Shown: positions 1 to 9,166, counted from the first letter of the stretch. The stretch is DNA of 16,505 bases from DASXMX01 sp036794395 (GCA_036794395.1 DAIRGS010000161.1:1-16505); one strand, 5' to 3'. Translations and numbers: made by a program. The notes: generated by a model not told the origin, from the letters alone.

Positions 1-24
1 CAGGACACGCAGCCTTGTGGGCTG

Positions 25-245
25 CAACACAGATTCCGCAGATGCTCGCAGATAAAGACAAAGACAAACGCTGTATTTCATCTGTGTTTATCCGTGTTCA
101 TCTGTGGCAACATTTCTTGTATTGCCTTTCTCTGTGTTCTCTGTGGCCTCTGTGCTTATTCTTCTGCATTTGCCTTCTTCGTGTCTTCGTGTCTTCGTGC
201 CTTCGTGTTTAATCCTTTTTCTCGTTGCGCCCTCTGTGGTTAATC
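25..245. repeat. Periodic intergenic repeat cluster 1 (10-, 9- and 8-bp arrays)
   Basis: Three short tandem arrays with different periods follow one another. At 78-107 there are three 10-bp units of the form tcatctgtgt. At 130-156 there are three 9-bp units of the form ctctgtgtt. At 177-208 there are four 8-bp units of the form cttcgtgt. All share a TGTG or CGTG core. The cluster ends in ctctgtggttaat, whose TTA (240-242) is the reverse complement of the sigma factor stop codon. Read on the minus strand it is a 3' flank of the sigma gene, with ACACAGATG, CACAGAG and CACGAAG units. Repeats of this look are common downstream of genes in planctomycetes and some other phyla (from general knowledge). 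Reading frames through it are not credible genes. Confidence 0.8.
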
Positions 246-791
246 GCTCTTCAACACCGCGCGCAACTTCACCATCCCCCGATTCAACAACCCGCGCAAC
301 GATCCATTACTCAATCCCAGTTCCCGCCCGATCGTCTCGTAATCCGCACCCCCTATGTATCGCAATGTCAGTGGAAGCCTGTACTCCTCCGGCAGCGATC
401 TCAACCCCGACAGCGCCCGTTCGCGCATCTCCTCCCGTTCCAGTTCCCCGGCGGGTGACGCCCCCCCATCCGCCACCTGCCCCAACGCATCGGCATCCTC
501 CCGACCCCGTGATCGTTTCTTGCGTCCCTCCCGCCGGATCGAATCGATCAGCACCGAGTGCGCGATCGAAAAAAGCCACGGCCGCAACCCTGTCACTTCC
601 TTAAGCTGCCCAACCCGCCGCCAGGCAATCAGGTAAGTATCCTGAACCAGGTCCTCCGCCCGATGCGAATCCCCGGTATCCAGATAAAGCCGCGCGAACA
701 AGAGCCGGGCGGTCCGCCGTACCAATTCCTCAAATGCGGCGCGGTCGCCCTGTTGACTCTTCAAGACCAACGCTTCGTCGGTATCGTTCAC
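240..791 (-). CDS. ECF-type RNA polymerase sigma factor
   Basis: Sigma-70 family, extracytoplasmic-function type, 183 residues, the usual length. It would direct RNA polymerase core to a dedicated promoter set. Region 2 spans about residues 20-92, with AEDLVQDTYLIAW (45-57) and the -10 recognition helix around LRPWLFSIAHSVLIDSIRR (69-87). A linker rich in charge and glycine (90-120) leads to region 4 at 124-180, with the helix-turn-helix YETIGRELGLSNGSLRGLLNRG. The start is GTG at 791-789: a GGGAG ribosome binding site (complement of 800-804) lies 8 nt upstream. No anti-sigma gene is visible on either side, so how its activity is controlled is not shown here. It is divergent from the giant surface-protein gene, which is a plausible but unproven target. 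The stop codon is embedded in repeat cluster 1. The family call is very secure; subgroup and regulon are not known. Confidence 0.95.
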   Translation of the reverse strand: MNDTDEALVLKSQQGDRAAFEELVRRTARLLFARLYLDTGDSHRAEDLVQDTYLIAWRRVGQLKEVTGLRPWLFSIAHSVLIDSIRREGRKKRSRGREDADALGQVADGGASPAGELEREEMRERALSGLRSLPEEYRLPLTLRYIGGADYETIGRELGLSNGSLRGLLNRGMVKLRAVLKSD

Positions 792-908
792 GCCGCTTGC
801 TCCCGTTCACCAGATTGAACGACATTCCGACGCGTATGGCGCGCCGGAAGTTGCATTTACCGAAAAGATTTCCAAGCCGCGAGTCATAAATGGGGGTAGA
901 TTTGTGAC

Positions 909-926
909 TTGTGAGCAAATGCACAA
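909..926. promoter_or_regulatory. CRP/FNR-like palindromic operator candidate
   Basis: TTGTGAGCAAATGCACAA has 5-bp inverted arms (909-913 and 922-926). It matches the CRP pattern TGTGA-N6-TCACA at nine of ten positions (910-925). A second half-site TTTGTGA lies just upstream at 901-907. It is in the 269-bp gap between the divergent sigma factor and giant surface-protein genes, so it could serve either one. No CRP-family gene is in the window, and the match was found by eye, so chance is possible. Apart from this I see no convincing -35/-10 pair between 792 and 1060. Confidence 0.3.
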
Positions 927-1054
927 AAGTTCGGCGCTTTGGCCGGGTTTGCGGTAGACATAACCTGTTGCCGCCACTTAATGTGTCGCTACTGCACATA
1001 TGGGCCGTGGGTGGCCCGGTTCGCTTTCGAACCTTCTGATTTGCCCATTCCTTA

Positions 1055-1060
1055 GAGGAG
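1055..1060 (+). promoter_or_regulatory. Ribosome binding site that bears on the start choice of the giant gene
   Basis: GAGGAG directly abuts the ATG at 1061, leaving no spacer. The third codon of that frame is GTG (1067-1069), which lies 6 nt after GAGGAG, a normal distance. An in-frame TGA at 1037-1039 excludes longer starts. Translation may therefore begin at GTG 1067, two codons inside the ATG-based frame. Confidence 0.6.
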
Positions 1061-4000
1061 ATGCCTGTGGCTGGTCGTCCGCTGAAGTTGTCGTCATCGA
1101 TTGCGCAAGCCGTCCGGCCGGTCATCGAGGGATTGGAAGGCCGCCGCCTCCTGGCCGGCGATCCGCTGGCCTTCGCCAACACGGTCCAGCCCCTGCCTTA
1201 TGTATTGGACTTCACAAAGCAGGTAAACGGCATATTCGATAATGCCGGTCAATCCGTAGGATTTACGCGCCTTCAGCTCAACAACGCCGGAAACCAGTAC
1301 CAGCCCGCCCAGATGAATCTGAATACCGCCGCCGGCGAGCTCGATGTCACCACCGTCGGCACCTCCAGCACCGGCACCAATTACGGCACCGCCAATAGCC
1401 AGATCAACTCCCTGGAAACCCAGTTCGACGGCACTACCACCGGCTTCTCCATCACCGCCCGCGTCAAGGGCCCCCTCTCGCAGATCGCCGCCCCGTGGGA
1501 AGGCGCCGCCGTCTATCTCGGCCCCGATCAGGACAACTACGTCAAGCTGAACGCCGAATACGATCAAACCCGCGGCCAAGTCCTCGAGTTCCACGCCGAG
1601 CAAGGCGCCAGCACCGCCACCGCATCCATCTATGCCAACATCGGCAACTTCGCCAACCTGACCACGCTCGATCTCCGTCTCATCGGCGATGCTTCAACCG
1701 GCAACGTCACCGCCGCCTATTCCGTCAATGGCGGCTCGTTCGTCTCCGTCGCCGGCTCGTTCCACCTGGGCGCGAACTTCTTCACCCCGACCAGCCGGGC
1801 CGGGATTGTCACCGCGAGCCTGAATAACCTCGCGGCCATCACGATCCCCTTTACCAAATTCGAGATCGACCCGGGAACCACCGCCGTCCTGCATCCGTCG
1901 GTTCGCTCGACCAACATCGCCCCCAATGCCACCGGCGTCATGCTCGACTCGGCCGTGACGGCCGACCTCAACCTCCCCAACGCGGGTCTGAACCCATCCA
2001 CGGTCAACACAACCAACGTTCAACTCTGGCGCACCAGCGATCACGCCGTCGTCGCGGCGGTCGTCAACACCAGCGGCGGCGGCGACTCCATCGTCCTTCA
2101 GCCGGCCAACACGCTCCTCCCGAACACCCAGTACACCTTCTCCGTCAGCTCGGGCGTCGCCGACACCAAAGGCGTTTCCTTCACGCCATACACATTCAAC
2201 TTCACAACGGGCAACACCCAAACCCAGCCCGACCCTTCAATCGCCTTCGTCCCCCAGGACCTCCCCAGCGCCTCGGGTACCTCGTTCACCGGCGTCCGCA
2301 TCGGCCCCGATCACAAGCTTTATGGAAGCACGCTCGATGGCCGCATCTACCGCTGGACCATCAACGCAGACGGAACCCTCGGCACGCCGCAGATCATCAC
2401 CAGCCTTCAAACCGCCAACGCGGGTAATCGCCTCATTACCGGCTTCGCCTTCGATCCCGCCGCCACCGCGGCCAACCCGATCATCTGGGTTTCCAATAGC
2501 TACTTCGGATTCACCAACGTCCCCGACTGGACCGGCAAAATCACCGTAATGAGTGGTGCGGATCTGCAAACCGTTAAAGACGCCGTCATCAATCTCCCGC
2601 GCAGCTTCCAGGACCACGGCACCGAACAGCCCGCCTTCGGCCCCGATGGATTGCTCTACTTCCCCCAAGGCAGCAACAGCGCAATGGGCGCCGCCGATTC
2701 CACATGGGGCAACCGCCCCGAGCGCCTGCTCTCGGCCGCCATCCTTCGTCTCGATCCGTCCAAGATCAACCTCGCCCAGGGACCAGTTAACGTCCTCACG
2801 CCCGATGGCGGCGGAACCTACAACCCCTACGCCGCCAATGCCCCGCTCACCATTTACGCAACCGGCGTTCGCAACGCGTATTCGCTGGTCTTCACCAGCG
2901 ATGGCAAACTCTACGCCCCCACCAATGGCTCCTCGGCCGGTGGAAATACGCCCGCGTTCCCAAACGCCTCCAACGGCAACCGCATCGACACCGGTCTGCC
3001 GTATAGTGGCCCCGCTGTCCCGGGCCTGACCAACGTCCCCCAGACTGAAATCGACTGGCTCTTCAATATCCAACAAGGCGGATACTACGGCCATCCCGAT
3101 CCAATACGCGGCGAATACGTTCTTGATGGCGGCAACCCGACCGGCAACACCAGCGACCCCAACGCAATTCCCCAATATCCCGTCGGCACCCAGCCCGACC
3201 CCAACTACCGCGGATACGTCTACAACTTCGGCGCTCACCGCTCGCCCGATGGCGTCATCCAGTATCAGGATCAAACGTTCGGCGGAAAATTACAGGGTGC
3301 TCTCCTTGTCACCGAATACTCGGCCGGCAGCGATATCGTCGCGATTACCCGCGATGCCAACGGCAACGTCGTCTCCGCCCAGCGCAACATCCCAGGCCTT
3401 ACTGATCTCAATAATCCGGTCGATCTCGTTGAAGACACGTCCAACGGCAACATTTATGTAGCCGAGCTGGGCGGCATGAAGCTCGTGCTGCTCAAGCCGA
3501 CCATCGCCCACCCCACGGCCATCATCGATAAGACGCTGCTAGCCTTCAGCTCCGTCGCACCGGGCAACACCGGCGCCGGCGCAAGCCAGACCCAGACGCT
3601 CACCGTCACCAACAGCGGAACCACCGGCCTGAATCTGACGAGCTTCAACATCGTCAACGACCCCGCCGTCGCCACTCAGGATGCCTCGAGATTCTCGCTG
3701 CCCAATCTGGGCAGTGTTCCAACTTCGCTCGCCCCGGGCCAATCCGCCCAGATCACCATCAACTTCACCGCGCCCAGCACCGGCCTGCACTCCGCCCTCT
3801 TCCAGATTGGCACCAACGACACCGCCCACTCGACATTGACCATCGCTCTCCGTGGCTTGGGCACCACAGGCACCGGCGGCGGCAACGAGCCATCCCTGGC
3901 CGCCATCCTCCGCGCCTACGAAATCCCCACAATCGTTGGCGATGGCCCCAACGACGCCAACGCATTCACCATCACCTTCTATCCCGCGACCCCCGACGCC

Positions 4001-7000
4001 TCCAGCCAGGAAGTCGCGATGCAGCGCCTCCTCAAGGCCGGCCCCGGACCCGTCACGATCACCAACCTGGCCACGTTCGACGTCCCCAACCAGCCCGCCC
4101 TTCGCTTTGGCTATTACACCCCCGGCGACCCGACCAACACCACCCAGCTTTTCAGCTTCAATCAAAACGACAGCCAGACGATGAGCCCCACCGCCGTCGG
4201 CTCCACCAGCTTCGATCCAGGCCTTGCCGCCAGCTTCGGCCTCTATGCCAACTTCCCCACCTTCACCGACAACGGCAAGCAGCGGATGAGCTACAGCGAG
4301 GACCCGCTCAATACATGGGACACCAACGTCCCCCGAAAGTTCCGTTTCTTCCCGCTTAAGAACGCCGATGGCTCGGTCGTTCCCAACGCCTTCATCTTCT
4401 CTGCCGAAGATAACAACATCCCCTTCGGCAACATCCAGCCCTACGACTCCAACGACATCGTCGGAATTATTTACAACGTCAAGGCAGCCCCCGCCGGCTC
4501 CGCGCTCGGCATCGAGAACCTCACCGGCGCGCCCACGAATACGCGCCTCGCCTTCAACCGCATCCAGAACAAGAACCCCAACAATCCGCCCAGCTTCACC
4601 GACATCGTTCACGACCAGAACACCATTAAAATCCGCAACACCGGCTCCGCTCCTCTGGTCATCAACTCCCTTACGCTTTCCGACAACACCAACTGGCAGA
4701 TCGTCAATCCCCCCGCCCCCGGCACCACCGTCGCCGTCGGCGGATCGATCAACGTCACGATCAAGTTCATCGCCACCACCAACCCGCCGCACAGCGACAA
4801 CCAGACCAACGCCTACCAGACCGTCAACGGCATTCCCTCCGTCTCCGCCGGCGGTGTCTGGTCCGGAACCCTGACCATCAATTCCAACGACCCCGTCAAT
4901 CCTTCGCGCGTGGTGCAGCTTGCCGGCTACTGGCAGAACACCAGCGAAAATGAAAACGAGCCGGGCCTGCAAACCTTGGTCAATCTCGTTTACGGCTACG
5001 GCACCAATATCGCCACGCCCGCTCAGCCCCAGTACCCCAACAACGGAACCACCCCGGTCAGCTATGGCGAGGAAGTCACCTCCGGGCTCTGGAACGCCGC
5101 CGACACGACCCTGCCCGTCAGCGTCCTTCAACTCGCCACCTACCACAGCCAATATGATTTCTCAGTAACCCCGGCCAACCCAACCTCCGCCGGCATCTAC
5201 TGGTACCCGCAGGCCAACCCCGGCGGCTATCAGCAGATCTTCCGCACCGTCACCGGTGAAGGCCAATCCCTCTTCCCCTATGCCAGCGGCGGCTCCACTT
5301 CCGTGCCCGCCAGCGGCTCTTTCAACCCCGGCGGAACCTTCGGCTGGAACCTCGACGGCGAAAACAGCCAGAACGCCCTCAATACCACCGACATCAACAC
5401 CTTCGGCCGCTCCGGTCACGCCGTCCGCTTCTACCCCGTTCGCGATACCACCGGCCATCTCATCGGCAACACGTACCTGGTCGTGATGGACTACGAAGGC
5501 AGCACCTTCGACAACTCCGACTACCAGGACAACATCTATCTCGTCTCCAACATGCGGCCCACCGCGCTGCCGCCAACGCCCGCCAGCCTTTTCGCAGTCG
5601 CCCCGGTCACCGGAGGCGTTGCCCTCCAGTGGGCCGCGGTCCCCTTCTCCCCCGTCACCTACAACGTCTACCGCGCCACTTCCATCAACGGCCCCTACAC
5701 CAGGCTCAATGGCAGTCCGCTCTCCTCGCCCGCGTACGCCGACAAAGCCACGCTGCCCGGCACCAACTACTTCTATCGCGTCACCGCCGTGAACTCGACA
5801 ACCCTCGTCGAATCACTCGCCGCCGACGCCCGCGTCACCACCGCCGGCTCCACCGCCGCCACCGCCCCGGCCGCTCCAAAGAATCTCATCGCCACGCCTT
5901 CAACAAGTGGCATTCTGCTCCAGTGGACCGCCAACACTGAGCCGGATCTATCAGGCTACTATGTTTATCGTGCGGCAGCCCCCTCCGGCCCCTTCACACT
6001 CCTGACACCTTCGCCCATCTCCGCCAATTCGTACAACGACGTCGCCGCCCCGCAGGGCGTAACCTCCTTCTACCAAGTCATCGCCGTCGATACCTCCGCC
6101 CTGACCTCGCCCCCCGCCAGCACCAACGCCGCACGTCCCGCCGGCGGAGCGAGCGCTTCCAGCTACTACAGCCCCGCCTCCGCTCCAAGCGGCGCTCAAC
6201 AGAACATTTTCGATTCCACAATCGTCTCCAAGGGCGGCGTCGAACTCGGCCTCAAGTTCCGCTCCGATGTCGCCGGCACCGTGACCGGCGTTCGCTTCTA
6301 CAAGAGCAGCCAGTCCACCGGCATCCACACCGGCGAACTCTGGTCCTCCACCGGAACGCTCCTGGCCACCGCCACCTTTGGTAGCGAAACCGCGTCGGGC
6401 TGGCAGCAGGTCAGCTTCTCCAATCCCGTCAACATCTCCGCCAATACCACCTACATCGTCGCGTATCACACCACCGCCGGTTACATCACCTACAGCGGCG
6501 GCACCCTCGCCAGCGCCGGCATCGACAACGCCCCGCTCCATGCCCTCGCCAACGGCGTCGATGGCCCCAATGGCGTCTACAACTACGACGCCACGCCCGG
6601 CGTCTCGAAGTTCCCCAATAGCTCCAATGGCCAGTCGCCCTCGTACTGGGTCGACGTCGTCTTCAGCACCAGCGTGGTAAACACCGCGCCCTCGGCCCCC
6701 GCCACGCTCAACGCCACCGCCAACACGCCCAACCAGATCGCACTCACCTGGGCCGCCTCCACCGGCACCGTCACGCTCTATCACATCGAGCGCAGCGCCG
6801 ATGGCGCAACCTTCCTCGAAATTGCCACCAGCGCCACCACCGGCTACACCGACAACGCCGTCCAGTCCGGCAAGACCTACACCTATCGTGTCCGCGCCGA
6901 AAACAGCGGTGCCTTCTCCGGCTACAGCCCCACCGGCCAAGCCACCACGCCGCAGGTTCCCCCGACCGCGCCGACTTCACTCAATGCCAACGCCCCCACG

Positions 7001-9166
7001 CCAACCCAGGTCAACCTCACCTGGACCGCTTCGACCGGCACCGTCACCACATACCACATCGAACGCAGCACCGATGGCGTAACCTTCAACGAAATCGCCA
7101 CCCGCGCAAACCCCAGCTACACGGATAACTCCGTGACCGCCGCAACCCAGTACACCTATCGCGTGCGCACCGAAGGCGCGGGCATCCTCACCGATTACAG
7201 CAACACCGCCGTCGTCACTACGCCGCAGGTTCAGAACCTCACCAGCGTCGACATCAACGCCAGCCAGACCGGCAGCACCACCGTCGTCAACCCCGGCACA
7301 GACTACGACGTCACCGCCGGCGGCCCAGCCATCTACAACACCGCCGATGGCTTCCGCTTCCTCTACCTCCAGCAAACCGGCAACTTCGACGTCAAGGTCC
7401 GCATCAACTCCATCAGCTTTGCCGGCGGCATCGACCAGGCCGGCCTCATGGCCCGCACCTCCCTCGATCCTTCCAGCCCCGAAGTGTCCGTCACCGCCAG
7501 CCCCAGCAACGGCTACCGGTTCAAGTACCGCACCACCCAGGCCGGCGCAACCAATAGCCTGACGACTTCAGCCCCCACCAACTACCCCAACGTCTGGCTC
7601 CGCCTCCAGCGCGCCGGCACTCTCTTCACCGGTTACTTCAGCTCCGATGGCGTCAACTGGACTTCCGCCGGTTCCATCACCGTCGCCCTGTCCGACCCGC
7701 TCTATCTCGGCCTGGCATCCGCGGCCAACGTCACGACCTCGACCATCAACGTCCAGTTCCGTTCCTTCCAGGGCGCAACCTCCGTCCCCACCGCTCCCGC
7801 ACCGTCAAACCCAACCGCCCTGACCGCAATCGCCAACACGCCCACCCAGATCGCCCTCGCCTGGACCGCCTCCACCGGCACCGTCACCGCGTATCACATC
7901 GAGCGCAGCGCCGACGGCACCAACTTCAACGAGATCGCCACCAGCGCCACCAACGCCTACACCGATAACGCCGTCCAATCCGGCAAAACCTACACCTATC
8001 GCGTCCGCGCCGAAAACGCCGGCTCCTTCTCCGGATTCAGTGTCACCGCCCAGGCCACGACTCCCCAAACGCCCCCGTCCATCCCCGCTTCGCTCGTGGC
8101 CACCGCCAACGCGCCCACCCAGGTCGGCATCACATGGGCCGCCTCAACCGGCAGCGTCACCGCCTATCACCTCGAGCGCAGCACCGACGCCGTCAACTTC
8201 AACGAAATCGCTTCCACCACCGCCACCAGCTTCACCGACAACGCCATCGTCCCTGGCGAACAATACACCTATCGCGTCCGCACCGAAGGCGCCAGCACCT
8301 TCTCCGGCTACAGCTCCACCAGTGCCGCCAGCATCCCCCAGATCACCGCCCTCACCAGCCTCGATATCGGCGCGTCACAGCCCGGCAGCACCACCGTCAT
8401 CAACCAGGGCACCGACTACGACGTCACCGCCGGCGGCCCAGCCATCTACAACACCGCCGATGGATTCCGATTCCTCTATCTCCCGCAATCCGGCAACTTC
8501 GACGTCAAAGTCCGCATCAACTCGATTTCAATCTCCGGCGGCATCGATCAGGCCGGCCTCATGGTCCGCTCCTCGCTCGATCCCTCCAGCCCCGAAATCG
8601 CCATCACCGCCAGCCCAAGTCAGGGCTACCGCTTCAAGTACCGCACCACCCAGGCCGGCGCAACCGCGGGCCCCACGACCTCAGCCAGCACCCCCTACCC
8701 CAACGTCTGGCTCCGCCTCCAGCGCGCCGGCAATCTCTTCACCGGCTACTACAGCGCCGATGGCGTCAACTGGACCTCGGCCGGAAACCTCACGCTCGCC
8801 CTCCCGTCGCCCCTCTACCTGGGCCTCGCCGCCGCCGCCAACGTCGCCAACGCCACCATCAACGTCCAGTTCCGCTCCTTCGAATCCACGGCTTTGCCCA
8901 ATCCGGTAACCACCCTCACCGCCGCCGCCATCGACGCCACCCACCAAAAGCTCACCTGGACCGCCGTCCCCACCGCAACCACCTACCTCGTCCAACGCAA
9001 AGCCTCGACGGATTCCGATTACCTGGACCTCACCACCAACAACCCCACAACCACCTACACCGACGCCACCGTCACGACGGGCCAAACCTACGCGTACCGC
9101 GTCATCGCCCAAAATAACTCCGGCGCAGCCACCGCATTCACCGCCCCCACAATCGTCAACACCTGA
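1061..9166 (+). CDS. Giant modular surface protein (propeller, ASH-like, FN3, DUF4082, DUF1349-like domains)
   Basis: 2701 residues, predicted to be exported. EGLEGRRLLAG (23-33) is the short planctomycete extracellular N-terminal motif; there is no classic hydrophobic signal peptide. Domains by eye: concanavalin-like sandwich 48-275; SbsA/Big_5-type Ig-like 276-385; beta-propeller of the glucose/sorbosone dehydrogenase type 390-813 (TGVRNAYSLVF near 598, GGYYGHPDPIRGEYVLDGG at 673); ASH/choice-of-anchor-D-like 821-934; unknown 'NEPSLAAILRAYEI' module 943-1144; second ASH-like 1152-1292; second 'NEPGLQTLVNLVYGY' module 1296-1501; FN3 1502-1597 and 1601-1697; DUF4082 1700-1871; FN3 1876-1966 and 1967-2057; DUF1349-like 2058-2240; FN3 2246-2336 and 2337-2427; DUF1349-like 2428-2611; FN3 2614-2701. 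No dockerin, PEP-CTERM, sortase signal or membrane anchor ends it. A carbohydrate-binding or envelope role is inferred; whether the propeller is an active PQQ enzyme is not shown. GTG 1067 may be the true start. Confidence 0.92.
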   Translation: MPVAGRPLKLSSSIAQAVRPVIEGLEGRRLLAGDPLAFANTVQPLPYVLDFTKQVNGIFDNAGQSVGFTRLQLNNAGNQYQPAQMNLNTAAGELDVTTVGTSSTGTNYGTANSQINSLETQFDGTTTGFSITARVKGPLSQIAAPWEGAAVYLGPDQDNYVKLNAEYDQTRGQVLEFHAEQGASTATASIYANIGNFANLTTLDLRLIGDASTGNVTAAYSVNGGSFVSVAGSFHLGANFFTPTSRAGIVTASLNNLAAITIPFTKFEIDPGTTAVLHPSVRSTNIAPNATGVMLDSAVTADLNLPNAGLNPSTVNTTNVQLWRTSDHAVVAAVVNTSGGGDSIVLQPANTLLPNTQYTFSVSSGVADTKGVSFTPYTFNFTTGNTQTQPDPSIAFVPQDLPSASGTSFTGVRIGPDHKLYGSTLDGRIYRWTINADGTLGTPQIITSLQTANAGNRLITGFAFDPAATAANPIIWVSNSYFGFTNVPDWTGKITVMSGADLQTVKDAVINLPRSFQDHGTEQPAFGPDGLLYFPQGSNSAMGAADSTWGNRPERLLSAAILRLDPSKINLAQGPVNVLTPDGGGTYNPYAANAPLTIYATGVRNAYSLVFTSDGKLYAPTNGSSAGGNTPAFPNASNGNRIDTGLPYSGPAVPGLTNVPQTEIDWLFNIQQGGYYGHPDPIRGEYVLDGGNPTGNTSDPNAIPQYPVGTQPDPNYRGYVYNFGAHRSPDGVIQYQDQTFGGKLQGALLVTEYSAGSDIVAITRDANGNVVSAQRNIPGLTDLNNPVDLVEDTSNGNIYVAELGGMKLVLLKPTIAHPTAIIDKTLLAFSSVAPGNTGAGASQTQTLTVTNSGTTGLNLTSFNIVNDPAVATQDASRFSLPNLGSVPTSLAPGQSAQITINFTAPSTGLHSALFQIGTNDTAHSTLTIALRGLGTTGTGGGNEPSLAAILRAYEIPTIVGDGPNDANAFTITFYPATPDASSQEVAMQRLLKAGPGPVTITNLATFDVPNQPALRFGYYTPGDPTNTTQLFSFNQNDSQTMSPTAVGSTSFDPGLAASFGLYANFPTFTDNGKQRMSYSEDPLNTWDTNVPRKFRFFPLKNADGSVVPNAFIFSAEDNNIPFGNIQPYDSNDIVGIIYNVKAAPAGSALGIENLTGAPTNTRLAFNRIQNKNPNNPPSFTDIVHDQNTIKIRNTGSAPLVINSLTLSDNTNWQIVNPPAPGTTVAVGGSINVTIKFIATTNPPHSDNQTNAYQTVNGIPSVSAGGVWSGTLTINSNDPVNPSRVVQLAGYWQNTSENENEPGLQTLVNLVYGYGTNIATPAQPQYPNNGTTPVSYGEEVTSGLWNAADTTLPVSVLQLATYHSQYDFSVTPANPTSAGIYWYPQANPGGYQQIFRTVTGEGQSLFPYASGGSTSVPASGSFNPGGTFGWNLDGENSQNALNTTDINTFGRSGHAVRFYPVRDTTGHLIGNTYLVVMDYEGSTFDNSDYQDNIYLVSNMRPTALPPTPASLFAVAPVTGGVALQWAAVPFSPVTYNVYRATSINGPYTRLNGSPLSSPAYADKATLPGTNYFYRVTAVNSTTLVESLAADARVTTAGSTAATAPAAPKNLIATPSTSGILLQWTANTEPDLSGYYVYRAAAPSGPFTLLTPSPISANSYNDVAAPQGVTSFYQVIAVDTSALTSPPASTNAARPAGGASASSYYSPASAPSGAQQNIFDSTIVSKGGVELGLKFRSDVAGTVTGVRFYKSSQSTGIHTGELWSSTGTLLATATFGSETASGWQQVSFSNPVNISANTTYIVAYHTTAGYITYSGGTLASAGIDNAPLHALANGVDGPNGVYNYDATPGVSKFPNSSNGQSPSYWVDVVFSTSVVNTAPSAPATLNATANTPNQIALTWAASTGTVTLYHIERSADGATFLEIATSATTGYTDNAVQSGKTYTYRVRAENSGAFSGYSPTGQATTPQVPPTAPTSLNANAPTPTQVNLTWTASTGTVTTYHIERSTDGVTFNEIATRANPSYTDNSVTAATQYTYRVRTEGAGILTDYSNTAVVTTPQVQNLTSVDINASQTGSTTVVNPGTDYDVTAGGPAIYNTADGFRFLYLQQTGNFDVKVRINSISFAGGIDQAGLMARTSLDPSSPEVSVTASPSNGYRFKYRTTQAGATNSLTTSAPTNYPNVWLRLQRAGTLFTGYFSSDGVNWTSAGSITVALSDPLYLGLASAANVTTSTINVQFRSFQGATSVPTAPAPSNPTALTAIANTPTQIALAWTASTGTVTAYHIERSADGTNFNEIATSATNAYTDNAVQSGKTYTYRVRAENAGSFSGFSVTAQATTPQTPPSIPASLVATANAPTQVGITWAASTGSVTAYHLERSTDAVNFNEIASTTATSFTDNAIVPGEQYTYRVRTEGASTFSGYSSTSAASIPQITALTSLDIGASQPGSTTVINQGTDYDVTAGGPAIYNTADGFRFLYLPQSGNFDVKVRINSISISGGIDQAGLMVRSSLDPSSPEIAITASPSQGYRFKYRTTQAGATAGPTTSASTPYPNVWLRLQRAGNLFTGYYSADGVNWTSAGNLTLALPSPLYLGLAAAANVANATINVQFRSFESTALPNPVTTLTAAAIDATHQKLTWTAVPTATTYLVQRKASTDSDYLDLTTNNPTTTYTDATVTTGQTYAYRVIAQNNSGAATAFTAPTIVNT
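6682..7794 (+). repeat. Tandem duplication unit 1 (FN3-FN3-DUF1349-like)
   Basis: First copy of a 1113-bp (371-codon) direct repeat inside the giant gene. Five landmarks spread over the unit, in both FN3 domains and the DUF1349-like domain, all recur exactly 1113 nt later (for example gactacgacg at 7301 and 8414, and tctggctc at 7593 and 8706). This means there are no net indels between the copies. The unit also holds a shorter repeat: its two FN3 domains are related at a 273-nt (91-residue) offset. Boundaries are approximate to about 20 bp. Confidence 0.9.
7795..8907 (+). repeat. Tandem duplication unit 2 (FN3-FN3-DUF1349-like)
   Basis: Second copy of the 1113-bp unit. A 50-bp run starting at 8414 is identical to the run starting at 7301, while flanking stretches differ mostly at third codon positions. 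This suggests a fairly recent duplication or gene conversion within the gene. The last FN3 domain (from about 8908 to the stop) lies outside the duplication and is more divergent. Confidence 0.9.

Noticed and set aside
177..208. Four 8-bp units considered as a CRISPR-like array
   Set aside because: The units are contiguous, with no spacers, and no cas genes are present.
15..604. Small plus-strand frames across 15-604
   Set aside because: They translate the periodic repeat cluster or the antisense of the sigma factor gene; nothing protein-like remains.
930..1050. Candidate -35/-10 pairs upstream of the giant gene (for example around TAGACA at 955-960)
   Set aside because: No -35 hexamer lies at an acceptable distance; matches are no better than chance.
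3539..5152. Long minus-strand open frame (537 codons) opposite the giant gene
   Set aside because: Its content is Gly/Val/Asp-rich low complexity, the mirror of GC-rich codons in the real gene; no domain or ribosome binding site supports it.
8040..9117. Long plus-strand frames (about 290 and 330 codons) overlapping the end of the giant gene
   Set aside because: They are Pro/Ser/Arg/His-rich shadow translations and repeat in step with the 1113-bp duplication of the true frame.
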